This document shows positions 9,891 to 20,912 of a DNA stretch of 64,000 nucleotides, in pieces. The notes beneath the pieces were generated by a model. That model searched no databases, was not told where the DNA came from, and worked only from the letters and a program-made list of their open reading frames with translations. Source of the stretch: Tretioscincus oriximinensis (Eukaryota; Chordata; Lepidosauria; Squamata; Gymnophthalmidae). Position 1 is the stretch's first letter. Every line of letters starts with the position of its first letter. Location: positions 1,535,290 to 1,599,289 of the forward strand of contig JAJVDF010000190.1 in the NCBI GenBank assembly GCA_022410635.1, given 5' to 3'. Both the position numbers and the translations under genes were made by a program.

Positions 9891-11950
9891 CGGTAGGAAG
9901 TTGTTTTCTGGAAAAAAATCTACTGAACTGAATCACTATCACCAACTGTCCTCATTTGAAAAGTGGAGTTGGGGGGAACAGCTTTCTGCAGCCACAGCGT
10001 ATTTTTATAAAACATTGCTATCCTTTAACCTCATTCCTATTCCAGTGAGATCATCCTATCAGCCAATTTTTTAAAAAATGGTTTTGGAGTGGGGGATGGG
10101 AGAGAAGCAGCAAATAAATTGAACGGCACCTTTGAAATGAATGCCTTATCATGCTCAATAAATATTCACAGTGTTCTGGGAAGGCGATGTGGAGCGATGT
10201 GAGGAATGGCTGTGCAAGATAGCATCATCAGGTAATGCTGATGATGGCAGACTGAATTGATTATGTTAAGAACTGCTGAAATCATCAGAAGACGGGAGCT
10301 ATCTGTATCTGAGATCTGATAAGGCACCCGCCAAAAGATTTTTTTTTAAAAGAGACACAGTAGTATCATTAGAGGTGATCAGTCATTTGTTCCTCTGTTA
10401 CCCCCCACCAATCCAATTGTTCTGACAATGCAAAAATGATCGTGCAAGAAAATTAATTCCTAATGCACTTCAAAAGTGCATTCAAAGGAATTCCAGAAAT
10501 GAAAATAATATGGTTTCCACTTGTCAGGAGCCTTCTATGCAGCCCTCCGTACCAATTGGATGGAAAGATTGATAAATCCACCAATCAGGTACTAGGTTGG
10601 CAAGGGACCTTCCTTCTCCAGTAGCTTCTCTCTAATACAGAATTCCTTTAAGAGTTGGGAAGTAATGTGGGCCGTATTGGTGTAGTACACAAAAACAACT
10701 TCATCTGAGTCTACCAGATGGTGAGGAGGGAGCCAAGTCTCTCAGAACAAACTTGACTGTCCCTCATTCCAGTTTATGAAAAGAAAATACAGTCCAAACA
10801 AAGAATGCTCAGAACACATTTACACAGAGATAGTAGGAGGGATAATTACTCTGCTTCCATTGCAGTATCTAATTGTCTCTAACATCACACATACATTGTC
10901 ACTGTTTTCAGTGACTGGACATATATATGGTTATCAACAGACTGATAACAGAGTATGTCCTTGCAAATGCTTACATAAGGAACCAGCACATTTTTCAATA
11001 TGAAATCCAAGATGGAATCAGCATGGTTTGCTTTACCATATACCTGCATATACACTAAAATAATAATTCTGTCAAAGCTAAGGCTAAAATGACTGAAGCA
11101 TTGCTAGCTAGTACAAATGATCAAAACGTACCTCCATATTGGGATGGCATTTTGCTCTGTTTTTTTTAAATTACACATTTGATTTAGAAAACATCATCAG
11201 GTATTTTCTTTTTCCTGAGGGGATGGAGCTTAGGAGAAGATTTTTTTTCTGAGGGAAAAAGAGATGGATAGATGGTTGAATCCAGAGGTGTATCTGGATA
11301 GACAACTGCCCAATCCCTCCATTCCAGCAATTACTTGGAAGGAAATATATCCTAGCATTGCAGGATCCTATGATGAAAATATTTCACTTTTAACCAGTAT
11401 CAGACTGCAAAAATACCAACATAAGCTTGATCTTTCCTTCATATGTCAGCACTTTTTCTTTCCATTTTAACACCAGATTCTTTGATTCAACAAATAATCT
11501 TTTTCACCCCAGCGGCAATTTATGGAAATTATTTTTGGACGGAGCTCAAGTGTTAAAAAATTTGAAAAAAATGTTGAGTAAGGACAACCCACAGCAAAGT
11601 GGTACATTTTAAGTTACATATAGGAAGGGCTGTTACATATAGGAATTTGCTGTAAGCTTTTTAGAAAAGGCACGTGTGAAAGAACTGAACTAGACTTATG
11701 GCAGACTTTTATTTTCATATGCAAAAAGGAGAAAATCTGTTATTTGGAACAAAATCCCAGTTTAAATGAGGAAGTTCTGTTATCTAGAGATGTGCAAAAC
11801 ATTTTCGTGTTCTGAAATACAGTAAACTTCAAAGCTTTTTAAAAAGTTCAGTTTTCATTTTGAATGTTTGGTGATCTATCATACACAGAAAACAATGGAG
11901 GAAAGCTGGGGTTAAGTNGAGCTGGACACTCCAAAATTATCATGTGGGAC
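9891..11950. other. Two kb without recognised gene or repeat
   Basis: AT-rich. The largest frames are about 60-87 codons and lack domains. Nothing matches other parts of the window. It could be the introns or flank of a gene outside the window. Confidence 0.5.
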
Positions 11951-12361
11951 CTAAGCTAGGTGTACACCATGCCGTAAAAACCACNACAATACTATAATCT
12001 GGAATATAGCAATTGTGTGTCCATGCACACCAATGCCCCAGTTCCGTAACGTTGCTCGTTGATCTCGTCGCAGTGTGATCTGAGAATGGTTTTTTTTACT
12101 CGCAATATCCAATAAAAACAACTGTTGTGTTCTTGATTGTTTTATCGTCTCGCGTCTAATTTGTGCACATGTACACTCTTACGCTCGCAAGAATACGGGG
12201 TTCTCCGGAACGATACCTGAATATCTGAGCAATAGTTTATTATGGGGTAAAAAGACATTTATTGTGGGTTGACTACTGAAAAACACTTAGCACTTGTGCC
12301 CAGGACATCCTGATTGCGCTACGAACGATGTAGAAAAACATCATGTGCACATAGCCCTAGA
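11951..12361 (+). mobile_element. Family F MITE, copy 1 (about 410 bp)
   Basis: The ends are inverted: CTAGGTGTACACCATG at the left, and CATGTGCACATAGCCCTAG at the right. The interior order (TATAATCTGGAATATAGC, ATGCCCCAGTTC, ATCTCGTCGCAGTGTGATCT) is repeated at 54.0 kb and, reversed, at 50.5 kb. Non-coding, so non-autonomous. Confidence 0.7.
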
Positions 12362-12427
12362 CTGCAGCAGAAAGTTCCCATTCAAATTTCAGTGTTACGA
12401 AATGCACCCTTGATTTTCTAAAATAAT

Positions 12428-12837
12428 TTTTAGGTGTAAGAACATAATAGGAGCCCATCTAGTCCAGCATTCTAACTCACACATGGGTCCACCAACTGCA
12501 CCTGGGCAGTCTGAATAGAAGAAGCAAAAATCCTCATCTGTTCTTGACTTCCTGCAAAGGGTATTTTGGAAATACTTCCTGTTTTCCATCCAAATAGCTT
12601 TCGATTCACCTGTCATCTATGATTTTGTCTAATCCTGTCTTGAAGATATCCAGGCTATTAAGTACCACATCCTCATCTGGAATTCCACAGACCAGTGACC
12701 CTCTGGGTGAAAAAAATACTTTTCCTTTTAGCTTCAAGGATGCTAAAATCCCAAGCATGATCACCTCTTTTGAGGCTGAAGAGGCCCAAACATTGCAGCC
12801 TGATTTCGTAAGGGAAATCTACCGTTTGCTGCCATGA
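12428..12837 (-). mobile_element. CR1 LINE 3' end, diverged
   Basis: Minus-strand 3'UTR plus the end of ORF2. The plus strand shows GAGCCCATCTAGTCCAGCAT, CTGTCTTGAAGATATCCAGG and CCCTCTGGGTGAAAAA in the order seen at 36.6 kb. Older than the 36.6 and 52.4 kb copies, with indels and a single residual octamer. Confidence 0.75.
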
Positions 12838-13134
12838 TGTGCAAATGCTACTTAAATTAGACATGTTTACTTCTACAATCTGGGCACCGGTTCAGAATTT
12901 CAGAATGTATTTTTAAGTAGCGTTCTGCAGAACATGTCATATGGCAAACAGAAAGCAATACAGTAAACATCCTTGTGCAAACAGCCATACTTAACAAATC
13001 AATATAAGGAATGGATTTTTAAAATAGTTCCATATCTGTGTTTACTTCTTTTTTTGTTTTATCATACAGACATGGCTTTCAGTCAGCCAAAGGATTGACT
13101 ACAGTAGGGTGACTGAATAGACTAAAGCAGGGTG

Positions 13135-13242
13135 TAGGCTTTCTCATTCAACTATAATTGGATATTCTGGAATAAAATTGTCCAGGCAATGCTTTATTTT
13201 GGAATATATTAGTATAAGTAAGCGATGTTTGGAAGCAGCCTA
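13135..13242. mobile_element. Family D MITE, copy 2 (about 108 bp)
   Basis: Left TAGGCTTTCTCATTC, right GAAGCAGCCTA. It shares GGAATAAA, CAATGCTTTATTTTGG and AAGCGATG with the 8176 copy. Internally shortened. Confidence 0.6.
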
Positions 13243-13666
13243 ATTCTGTCCTAGTTTGGTTGCCTATCATTGCAAAAATCTGTGCTTGGACTGAATGTGA
13301 GGCTGATTTTTAAGATCAATGAAGGAGGAGGAGGAAAAGGAGGAGGAAGATGAAGATTTCCAAGTTGGTTTTAAGACCATTTGGAGGTGGGGTTGTGTGT
13401 TTCTATCTTTCTTTGACTATTTCACTAGAATATCCACTTCAAATGGACAAAAGAAGTTGACAAAAGTGTCCACAATGGAGAATAAGCCTATTGAGTATCA
13501 GTCCAGGAATTAGACAAATTAGACTGGTTATGCATATGCCTCTATTTTTCTACTGGGCCTTGAGTCATTGTAACCTCAAGAGAGAAACTTTTATTTTAGT
13601 ACCTTAGAATGATACCAAGTTTGATTCACATTTCTACTTCTGCTTGAACACAAAAGAGAAGTCCAG
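13243..13666. other. No gene or repeat recognised
   Basis: Includes a short GGAGGAGGAGGAAAAGG purine run near 13324-13350. The 64-codon frame over it has no domain. Confidence 0.5.
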
Positions 13667-13667
13667 C

Positions 13668-13859
13668 GTAGGCTGACCAGATGACCCCCTTTTGGGGGGG
13701 GGTTGAAACCTGTTTTTGGGGTGCCTCCCATTTTTTTCTGAGGAAAAAAAAAAATTAAAAAAATTATTTGAAATAAATTTCCTCAGAAAAAACTGGGAGG
13801 CACCCCAAAAACAGGTTTCAACCCCCCCCCCTCCAAAAGGGGTCATCTGGTCAGCCTAC
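13668..13859. mobile_element. Family G palindromic MITE (192 bp foldback)
   Basis: Almost perfect inverted repeat from GTAGGCTGACCAGATGACC to its complement, with arms of about 90 bp. Both arms hold a G/C homopolymer run, GGTTTCAACC/GGTTGAAACC-type blocks and TTTTTTCTGAGGAAA. The A/T-rich centre (13741-13780) is the loop. TA occurs at both ends. The extruded strand would be an extensive hairpin. Confidence 0.85.
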
Positions 13860-14521
13860 ATTTATTTTGTTCTCTTCCTTCATGTCTGAAATTAGCTCTG
13901 CCAGAGATGGTCAAAGGTTTGTAGCCTTTTATCTTGTTCTGTGTCAAAGGCTCTTGGAATGTCGTGTTTTGAGCAGCCAGAGCAAAGCCGCTCTAATTGT
14001 AAGCACCGTTTGGGAAATAACCTCAGCAGGAGAAGACTGAGATTAAAGTTTTTATCATCTTGAAGAGATGGGGCAAAGGGAAGATGGTTTCATTCCTGAC
14101 CCAGAGCAAAAAAGACTCTGGCTTCACTTAATTATGCATGAAATAGTAGCACTTTTTGATTTAAAAAGGATTTACGTGATATTAAGACTGCAGCTAGAAT
14201 TTATTAACTCCACTCGGTGACACATGTGCAGTCCATCATTGTTATTATAAGAGTGTAGAAAGCCAGTGCAGAATTAGTGGCTAAAATGTCAGTTCCTTTC
14301 CACATGGACATTATTCCATTCCAGAAAAGGGTTTAGGAATCTGCTGTCCACAGGCCATTCTAGATCCAATGCTATCCTAGATTGGCCTGTGAAATAAGGC
14401 CAAGCATAGGAAGAATCTCAGTCTGCATCTGGACAGGATCACTTATCGGCTCGAAAGCCAAACTCCTGTAGCATTTACCTCACCAAGTTATGCTAACCGG
14501 ATTGTGGGTTTTAAAACCAAT
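13860..14521. other. No gene or repeat recognised
   Basis: Ordinary AT-rich sequence with no frame over 60 codons. Confidence 0.45.
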
Positions 14522-15180
14522 ACAGGGTTGCCGGGTACAGCGGAACAAGGGACGGATTCCAATNNTGATCACAACCGTTGTTTTANTAACTTAAAAGCAT
14601 TCAGTCCTACACGNTACCCGTCACATTGAAGAANGCTCCCGAACATTCTAACAATACAAAGTGCACAAGTGCTTAACAATANCCAAAACTGTATTAACAT
14701 TTTACAAAATAACCCAAGCATGGAAGGAAATAGGCCATGGCTCGAGTACGAGGGTGCAGGCGCAGCATCTTGACTCCCAATCCGGTCTGCCGCCCGGCTG
14801 GACACAGACGAAGGCAGGCCACGCCCCCTTTGTGACGTGGCCCCCTAGGGCTGCCCGCCCATGTAATATGGGCAGCCCCAAATTCTGCCCGGCCCGGGCA
14901 TTGTGGCGAACCCTGTGCCCCACACCGGGTGGTGTGAGACCACAGTCGCTGCCCAATCTCCAGTGAGTCAGCCATGCCCGTCCGCCTAGCCCGGGCCTCC
15001 CAGCAGAAGCCAATCCACACACCCCGGCTGTGGGCCTCACCTAGAGGATCAAAGAGGTTTGTATGGGCTATCAAGGATCATTCCTGTGTGCAGTCCCCTC
15101 TATGACTCCAGAACTGCGTGACACCTACCTATCCCCAGGGTAGCACGCAGTCCCAGAACCCTTTATGAGGGCCCTCACTC
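14522..15180. other. GC-rich, CpG-containing module, possibly an LTR or other TE terminus
   Basis: Much richer in G+C and CpG than its flanks, especially 14740-15000. It opens with CAGGGTTGCCGGGTACAG, whose CAGGGTTGCC resembles hAT ends. It holds a perfect 9 bp stem GGGCTGCCC/GGGCAGCCC (14848-14878) and TGTGACGTGG at 14831. On the minus strand it reads into TTAAAACAACGG-like sequence resembling an LTR R/U5 end. Frames of 101-126 codons exist on both strands without a domain. The class is undecided. Confidence 0.35.
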
Positions 15181-15562
15181 TATATGGCAGTCATGGGGAT
15201 GCCTCTTACCAGGCTCAGACTACCATGGCAAGTGAAGATGCATACGCAAACCCTCCCCTCTGACCATGACGATAGGAAAAGAGAAGAAAAAGGGAGGGAA
15301 AGGGTGGGAGAACGCGCTTCCAGAAGAGAGAGGAAGAGGGGAGTGGCGTATTATGTGTACAGAAAATCTTGCATGTCAAGTTGGTGACAGAATGACAAAA
15401 TGTGGAATATACTGCAAAAATATGAATGAAGTGCATTAAAACCAGAAAACTGATAAACCAGAGTATCAGAAATTCCTGATTAAACATGCATTAGATGTTT
15501 GGGGTTCAAATATCTCCTTACTCATGAACGTCACTGGATGAGCCTGTACCTGTCACTACAAT

Positions 15563-15937
15563 GTAGACTGACCAGATTTTCNGAGGCTCAAACTGAGGCA
15601 ATTAATATTCCTGAATATGCAAACCACCCTAGCATGCATACTCCTCCGAAATCCCTGCCCAAGAAAGCCGCAAAGCATGNGAGAAATTTTTGAAGTGCAT
15701 GATAAATTTTCAAAGTGTGTGAGAAATCTGATTTTTAAAAAATATTTTTTACTGAGGGGAGGGTGCCTTTAGGAGCTGGCCCCAGTTGCCAGAGCCTCCT
15801 AGTGGTGGTGCAGTAAATTAAAAAAAATATTTTTTTTCCTCAGTAAAAAACAGGGAAACTCCCTCCCGGGAGGGCAGGGTAGGCACCTTAAAACTGGGTC
15901 TCCCCCCCCCCCCCAAGGAGTCATCTGGTCAACCTAG
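15563..15937 (+). mobile_element. Family G TIR element, long form, complete (375 bp)
   Basis: Ends TGTAGACTGACCAGAT and ATCTGGTCAACCTAG are inverted repeats related to the 192 bp palindromic form. The interior adds GAGGGTGCCTTTAGGAGC and a GTGTGTGAGAAAT unit shared with 751-1223. Non-coding. The short palindromes at 13.7 and 22.3 kb look like internally deleted, terminus-only relatives. Confidence 0.7.
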
Positions 15938-17030
15938 CCTGGCATGGCCTCTCAGTGTGGATGAAATGGGGAAGAAGAGAGCTATAGTCCTGTGAAGCAT
16001 CATATTTGGAGTCGCCCTTCTGATACATCTTGAAATCTGATTAGTGTATTGATATAGTGGAAACACAGAGCACAATTAATCAATAAGTGGATCCTCCTCA
16101 ATTTACTGATGAATCATGCCCTGTATTTCCAATGTATATCTGCACACAAGTCTATATCCGTACAGGAATGACTTCCTAGACTTTCAAGAAGAAGAAAAGA
16201 CGTATTTAGGAGCAGAAACGATTGGGGATTTATGCTGTGATGCCACATAGGTGGGTGCGGAAGAAGGCTAAAAGCACTGGGGAGATTTCATTGGGAACGT
16301 GCTACTTTTTCATGACTGACTGACTGACTTCAGCTTCTCTTTCTCTCCAGCAATGTTCTGGGCTGGATTTTGAATTTGGAAAGGGGTTGTTTATTCAATC
16401 ACAGGGTTGAATTTTGTGCCAAAATCCCCAGACACAGCATGGAAAAATGAATGTGTGTATGGCCCAAAAAATCCGTTCTGTTGAGCGGAAAAGAAGCCAA
16501 ATTCAGTGTGAATTCTATCACTTCTCTCTCCAGCCATTTAAAATCTGCTAGTGGAATAGGGTTCTAGAAAAAAGGAAGGCAGCTTATAATGTCCTCCAAA
16601 ATGAAACCAAATAGGAACTAAACAAGTATTGTGCAATCTGGAATCTTAGTTCCAATAGCAGTAATGCAAGCATCCCAATGAAAAATAGAAGCAGAGTGAA
16701 GGAAAAGTAAAATACGTACAGAAAAGGACAATCTGAATACTGCATGTAGCGTGCGTCTTCTTTTTTCCCTTCATTACTTCTGGTTTATTTCATGTTTAAT
16801 TTACCCAAAATGAGTTTTAGGTTTCCTTTGGGAATAGTCGACACAGAAAAGCTTTTACATGTTCATCCCTAGTGAGCCAAGATGCTTCAGCTCTACTGAT
16901 GTGCCACTTCTCATCTACTTACAAACAGAAATACTAAAAGTTTCCCAGCTATGTCCTGCTTGGGCTAAAATTTGGTCCATGTCACAATGATATACCGGTA
17001 ATTCATTCCTTAATCCTCAATCGAACCAGA
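15938..17030. other. No gene recognised; short (GACT)n at 16313-16328
   Basis: The right part may hold decayed copia sequence, but no conserved RT motif can be read with confidence before about 17040. Confidence 0.45.
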
Positions 17031-17039
17031 TTTAATTTG

Positions 17040-17690
17040 TCTCAACTCAGCCCTTTTCAAATCTGAAGTTGTATCGGTCAGTAATAGGCAGTCTATTGCA
17101 TATTGCAAACTGGACTCTTCCAGATAGTGCATTTTCTGTGAGCTGTCTGAGTCGTAAGGTATCAGGTATTAATGATTGGTTAGGCCTTAAACGCGTGTTA
17201 AGATATCTCAAAGTAATTTTACACATTGGCTTGGCGATAGAGCCATTACAAAACAATTCTTTATCTGCATTTTGTGACAGTTCATTTACAGAATCGGAAG
17301 ATCGTAAATCATGTACGGGGCACCTTATATAATATGCTAGTGTCATAATTAGTTGGAGATCACGTAAGCCTCTCCACTGCAGAAGTGGAATATTGTGCCC
17401 TCTCAGAAACCTGTTCCGAGATTTTATGGGTACAACAACTTCTACATGATTTAGGAGAACATTTTCCACTGCCAATAACGGTGTTCGAAGATTCACAGAC
17501 CTGTATCCACCTATCAGAGATGGATAACCTCAAGGCCAGGACCAAATACATTGCAGTCAAATTCCAAAATGTAAAACAATTAATTAAGAATGGTCAAATT
17601 GTACTGAGCTATGTAGAGACAGAGAACAACATAGCTGATCTGTTGACCAAACCTATTGTTGAGACAAAATACTCCAGACTTCTCACCTAA
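17040..17690 (+). pseudogene. Ty1/copia retrotransposon RT end and RNase H, broken
   Basis: The first block reads YRSVIGSLLHIANW, then LSRKVS, KRVLRYLK, CDSSFTESEDRKSCTG: the copia order from the end of RT into RNase H. TAA at 17330-17332 interrupts it. The same frame then continues as SWRSRKP, followed by a frameshift near 17370 into LSTAEVEYCALSE, DLGEHFPLP, EDSQTCIHLS and finally NNIADLLTKPI. STAE.EY and ADxxTKP are copia hallmarks. The usual KHIDV motif reads KYIAV, so a key histidine and aspartate are lost. The enzyme would copy element RNA in cytoplasmic particles. This copy is dead: it has a stop, a frameshift and no recognisable gag, protease, integrase or 5' RT. Confidence 0.88.
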
Positions 17691-17737
17691 TTGGGAGTTG
17701 TAAATGAGGAATAAATTAATGTGTTATTTCAAATGAC

Positions 17738-17749
17738 TATGAGAAGGGG
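17738..17749 (+). promoter_or_regulatory. Polypurine tract of the copia remnant
   Basis: TATGAGAAGGGG lies about 50 bp after the pol stop and directly before TGTTAAGG. A purine run abutting the 3' LTR is where plus-strand DNA synthesis starts in LTR elements. Confidence 0.6.
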
Positions 17750-18568
17750 TGTTAAGGTTTGTAAAAATTGCTGTGTCATATTAGTTTGAAATATATTCCT
17801 CTAGTTCTATTACTTTAAGACACCTGAATATAATTTTGCAAGTGTACGTGGAGTACGTGAGGTAAAAACTAATTGATTTTTCACACATATTTAAGCAGCA
17901 TGTTTCCTCTTGGCTCTTTAGCAGGCAGTCCAATCTGATACATGGGGGCATACTGTCTGTTGTTGTTTGAAACTCCTGCTCCGGGTTGCTGAAGGTCTGT
18001 TTGTCCATAACCTGATGGTGATGTTGTAAAATGTTTTTCTAATGAAATATTGTTTACTGATGTTAAGTTAGTGAAGACAACAAAACATTTTTTGTTTACT
18101 TGTAAGTAACAATATTTTTTGCTTTAACTGAAACTGAGTAAAGTAAAGCACCTTCCAGTTTTTTGGAAGTTTAAAAGAAACTTGAAAGTCTCATCTTGTT
18201 TTGTGCTGTGGCCACTGTGTTAAACTCTGCTTTATAGGGGAGAGATTGTTTGTTTTATTTTCCTATCTCTCACACACCTGACAGTAAACACGCACCTTTC
18301 AGAGCTCTGAATGATAGGCTGGCTGTAATAAGTGGTAGTTTCTTCAAGGTTAAGAAACATAGCCCAGACAATTTGTTTCATTCTATCGGGAAGGTTACTT
18401 CAGCATATAGGTTAAGTACCCATCTCTTGAATACACTTCACACTCCAAGCATGCGTTACAGGGAGACAGAAAGGCAAATCAGTAACAGAGTGAAAGAACA
18501 ACTGAGCCTATGAGTAACTGAGCATGCTCAGTAATACATAAACACAGTGATCAGTTATAATATCAACA
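17750..18568 (+). mobile_element. 3' LTR of the copia remnant (start clear, end uncertain)
   Basis: It begins TGTTAAGG after the purine tract, as copia LTRs do. A TATTTAA box lies near 17889. An end at 18568 (TATCAACA) would make 819 bp with TGTT/AACA termini. An alternative TAACA near 18108 would make about 359 bp. No 5' LTR was found, so neither length nor target duplication can be confirmed. Confidence 0.5.
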
Positions 18569-19738
18569 TTCCCGTGATCCCAAATGAAATGTACTGAGGG
18601 TCATACTTTGCCACCTGTCATAAACATGTACAGACTGGTTTTAACTAGAAAAACCAACAGCCAGGAGCCTCACTTCTGCCCTAGAGTTAGGAGACTCTGT
18701 GTGAGAGTTTTTATTTTAGGAATACGCTGGTATTTTAATTGGATATTTAATTTGATATGAGACAATTTCTTTCTCGAAATGTTACTTGTTCCAGAGTACT
18801 GGGATGGGATGTGAATCAGATGGTGCCAGAGAACATTTACAGAAATGGAATTTTATGCACAATTATGATCTGGTTTTAGGTAATAGAAAGTGTGAGCTAG
18901 CATGGCCATCATTGTCTCCTCACTCTTCCTTGAATCTGTTTTACTCCTAAGTTAAAGGAAGCACTCTGGGTCAAAATCAATCTTTTCTTCATGGGGGCAC
19001 TGATTATTTGCATGTACTGGTATTTATTTCCTATCCTTCAACAAACAATCCTGGGGCATGGCATAAAGTATCATAACGTATCAATAATCCCATTCGAACA
19101 AACTATATAAAATCAGCTATGATGCCTTCCCAATCCGGCGCCACATGGAAATCCAATGAGCATTGTTCTTAGGTCACTTTCCTTCAGCTGCTATTGGGGC
19201 TGCTGCTTTGATTATCTGCTGCGTAAATAGTTTGTTCTTATGGTCCCAGGCAATTGCCCAGTTGCAGTTCCAACACCAGACTGATGATCTCCAGCGATAG
19301 CAAGACATTGGTATGTCAGAGGCCAATATCCAACAGAAGAAAAAGCACCATGTGACTAAGGAAACAATTGAGTAATTCAAAGCATATAACAGCACAAGTA
19401 ATCTAAGGTACAATGAATGCTCAACATGGTATGTAGTTGTATAAAAGGTTGACTATGGATGATGTAGAAATAGGAATCTTGGATGTAAGGTCTGGGTGAT
19501 CAGTGTATTCCTGTGTGTGTGAATGGAATCTTGGTTGAAAGGCTGAGACTGCACAGCCTGGCTGTCTATTTCCACAAGTCTGGGTATTTTGGTGGCACTT
19601 GATGGGGATATATTATTTAAAGGGCATTTGAAATGTGTATGGAAACCTGTTGAGACAATTGCAAAACCATCAGTGTTGTTATTTTTGACAAAGCAAGCTT
19701 CTGTCCTTTATTTAGGGCTTGTGTTCTAGAATTCCCAC
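18569..19738. other. No gene or repeat recognised
   Basis: No recurrent block was seen. The longest frame is a 79-codon minus-strand frame without a domain. Confidence 0.45.
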
Positions 19739-19830
19739 ATAAAATCCAGAATAGAGCTTTTGACCCTTAATGACTATAGAAAAAAGGAGTTTTCACCAAC
19801 ATCCCCCACAAAATGCAAGAAGTGATCTTG
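19739..19830. repeat. Family H repeat, shared with 48005-48095
   Basis: ACCCTTAATGACTATAGAA here matches ACCTTTAATGACTATAGAA at 48.0 kb, followed in both by a purine stretch and TTTTYMCC. Class unknown. Confidence 0.45.
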
Positions 19831-20574
19831 CCTGGTAGGTGAAACACCTAGCAAACATAGCTGTACAGCAAGATGAATACTTATGTTGCTTTCACATGGG
19901 GAGTATTATCTGTCCTCTTGCTCCAGACTGGGGTAAAGGGTAATCTTGATTAAATCTTCTTGAACAGTCCTCATCACTGGATTCTACTTCTGGCTTCTGA
20001 TTAAATATTTGTGACAACCAAGAGATGACTGTGCAATTGGAAACGCAGCTGCAGGTCTCACAGGGGATTAAAGTGGCAGAAGGTTTCTGCCCCCACTTTT
20101 AGCTCCCAACAGAGAATCCAGCTGAGTTTGTAGGCTGTGCAAGTGGCATAACCTGCAGGCTTTGGGTGGCTTTCAGTAAAGGCGGAATGTCTATATTCCC
20201 AGTGTGGCAGCCTGAACCCCATTCAGAGCCCTTCAGCCATCTGAATGGTGCCAAATTACTTGTATTCTATATCATTAGTAATAGAAATATATGCATGATT
20301 AAATTGTGGATATTTTTTTTTCCTTTTTAAAATGTTGTGGGAGAACGTACCCAATGACGAATACCAGAAAAATATGAATATGTCACATCATGTTTCTGTA
20401 CAGGTGGGGTTTTTTTCCAGAAATTGCATCATACACAATTTTTATGACACTGTTTTGCAGTATTTAAGGAAACTAATAGGGGAGGGGGACTACATGGCAT
20501 TCTTCCCCTCATAGGAAGCCATGGTTCAAACTCTAAGCATGAATAATCCCTATGCTTTCAATGGGCTATAATAC
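19831..20574. other. No gene or repeat recognised
   Basis: Ordinary sequence. T-run at 20310-20318. Confidence 0.45.
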
Positions 20575-20912
20575 AAGTTGAAGGGAGGGAGGAAGATGAG
20601 AGAGAAAGAGAGGGAGGGAGAATAAAAGGAAGAAGAGTGAGTGAGATTGTGTGTGTGTGTGNGAGAGAGAGAGAGAGAGAATATAAAAAGGTGGAAGGAG
20701 GCAGGGAGGTAGAGGGAATATGAAAAGGAAGGAGAATAAAAGGAAGAAGTAGCAAGGAGGACAGAAAGAGAGGGGGAATAAGAAAAAGGAGGAGGGAAGA
20801 AGGAAGGAGGAGGAGGGAAGGGAGGGAGAATATGGAAAAAGAATATAGTAAAGAAGTGAACAGTGAGGAGGAACGGGAGGAGAAGAACAATAGGAGGAGG
20901 GAAAAGAAAGTT
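20575..20912. repeat. Long polypurine tract with (GT)n and (GA)n core
   Basis: About 340 bp of the plus strand is nearly all A and G (GGAGGAAG, GGGAGAAT, AAAAGGAAG blocks), with GTGTGTGTG then GAGAGAGA at 20650-20682. Such tracts can form triplex DNA. Minus-strand Ser/Leu/Pro-rich frames over it are artefacts. Confidence 0.9.

Noticed and set aside
14694..15074. 126- and 112-codon minus-strand frames in the GC-rich module
   Set aside because: GC-rich DNA lacks stops by chance; frames overlap each other and the plus-strand frame, and no domain is visible.
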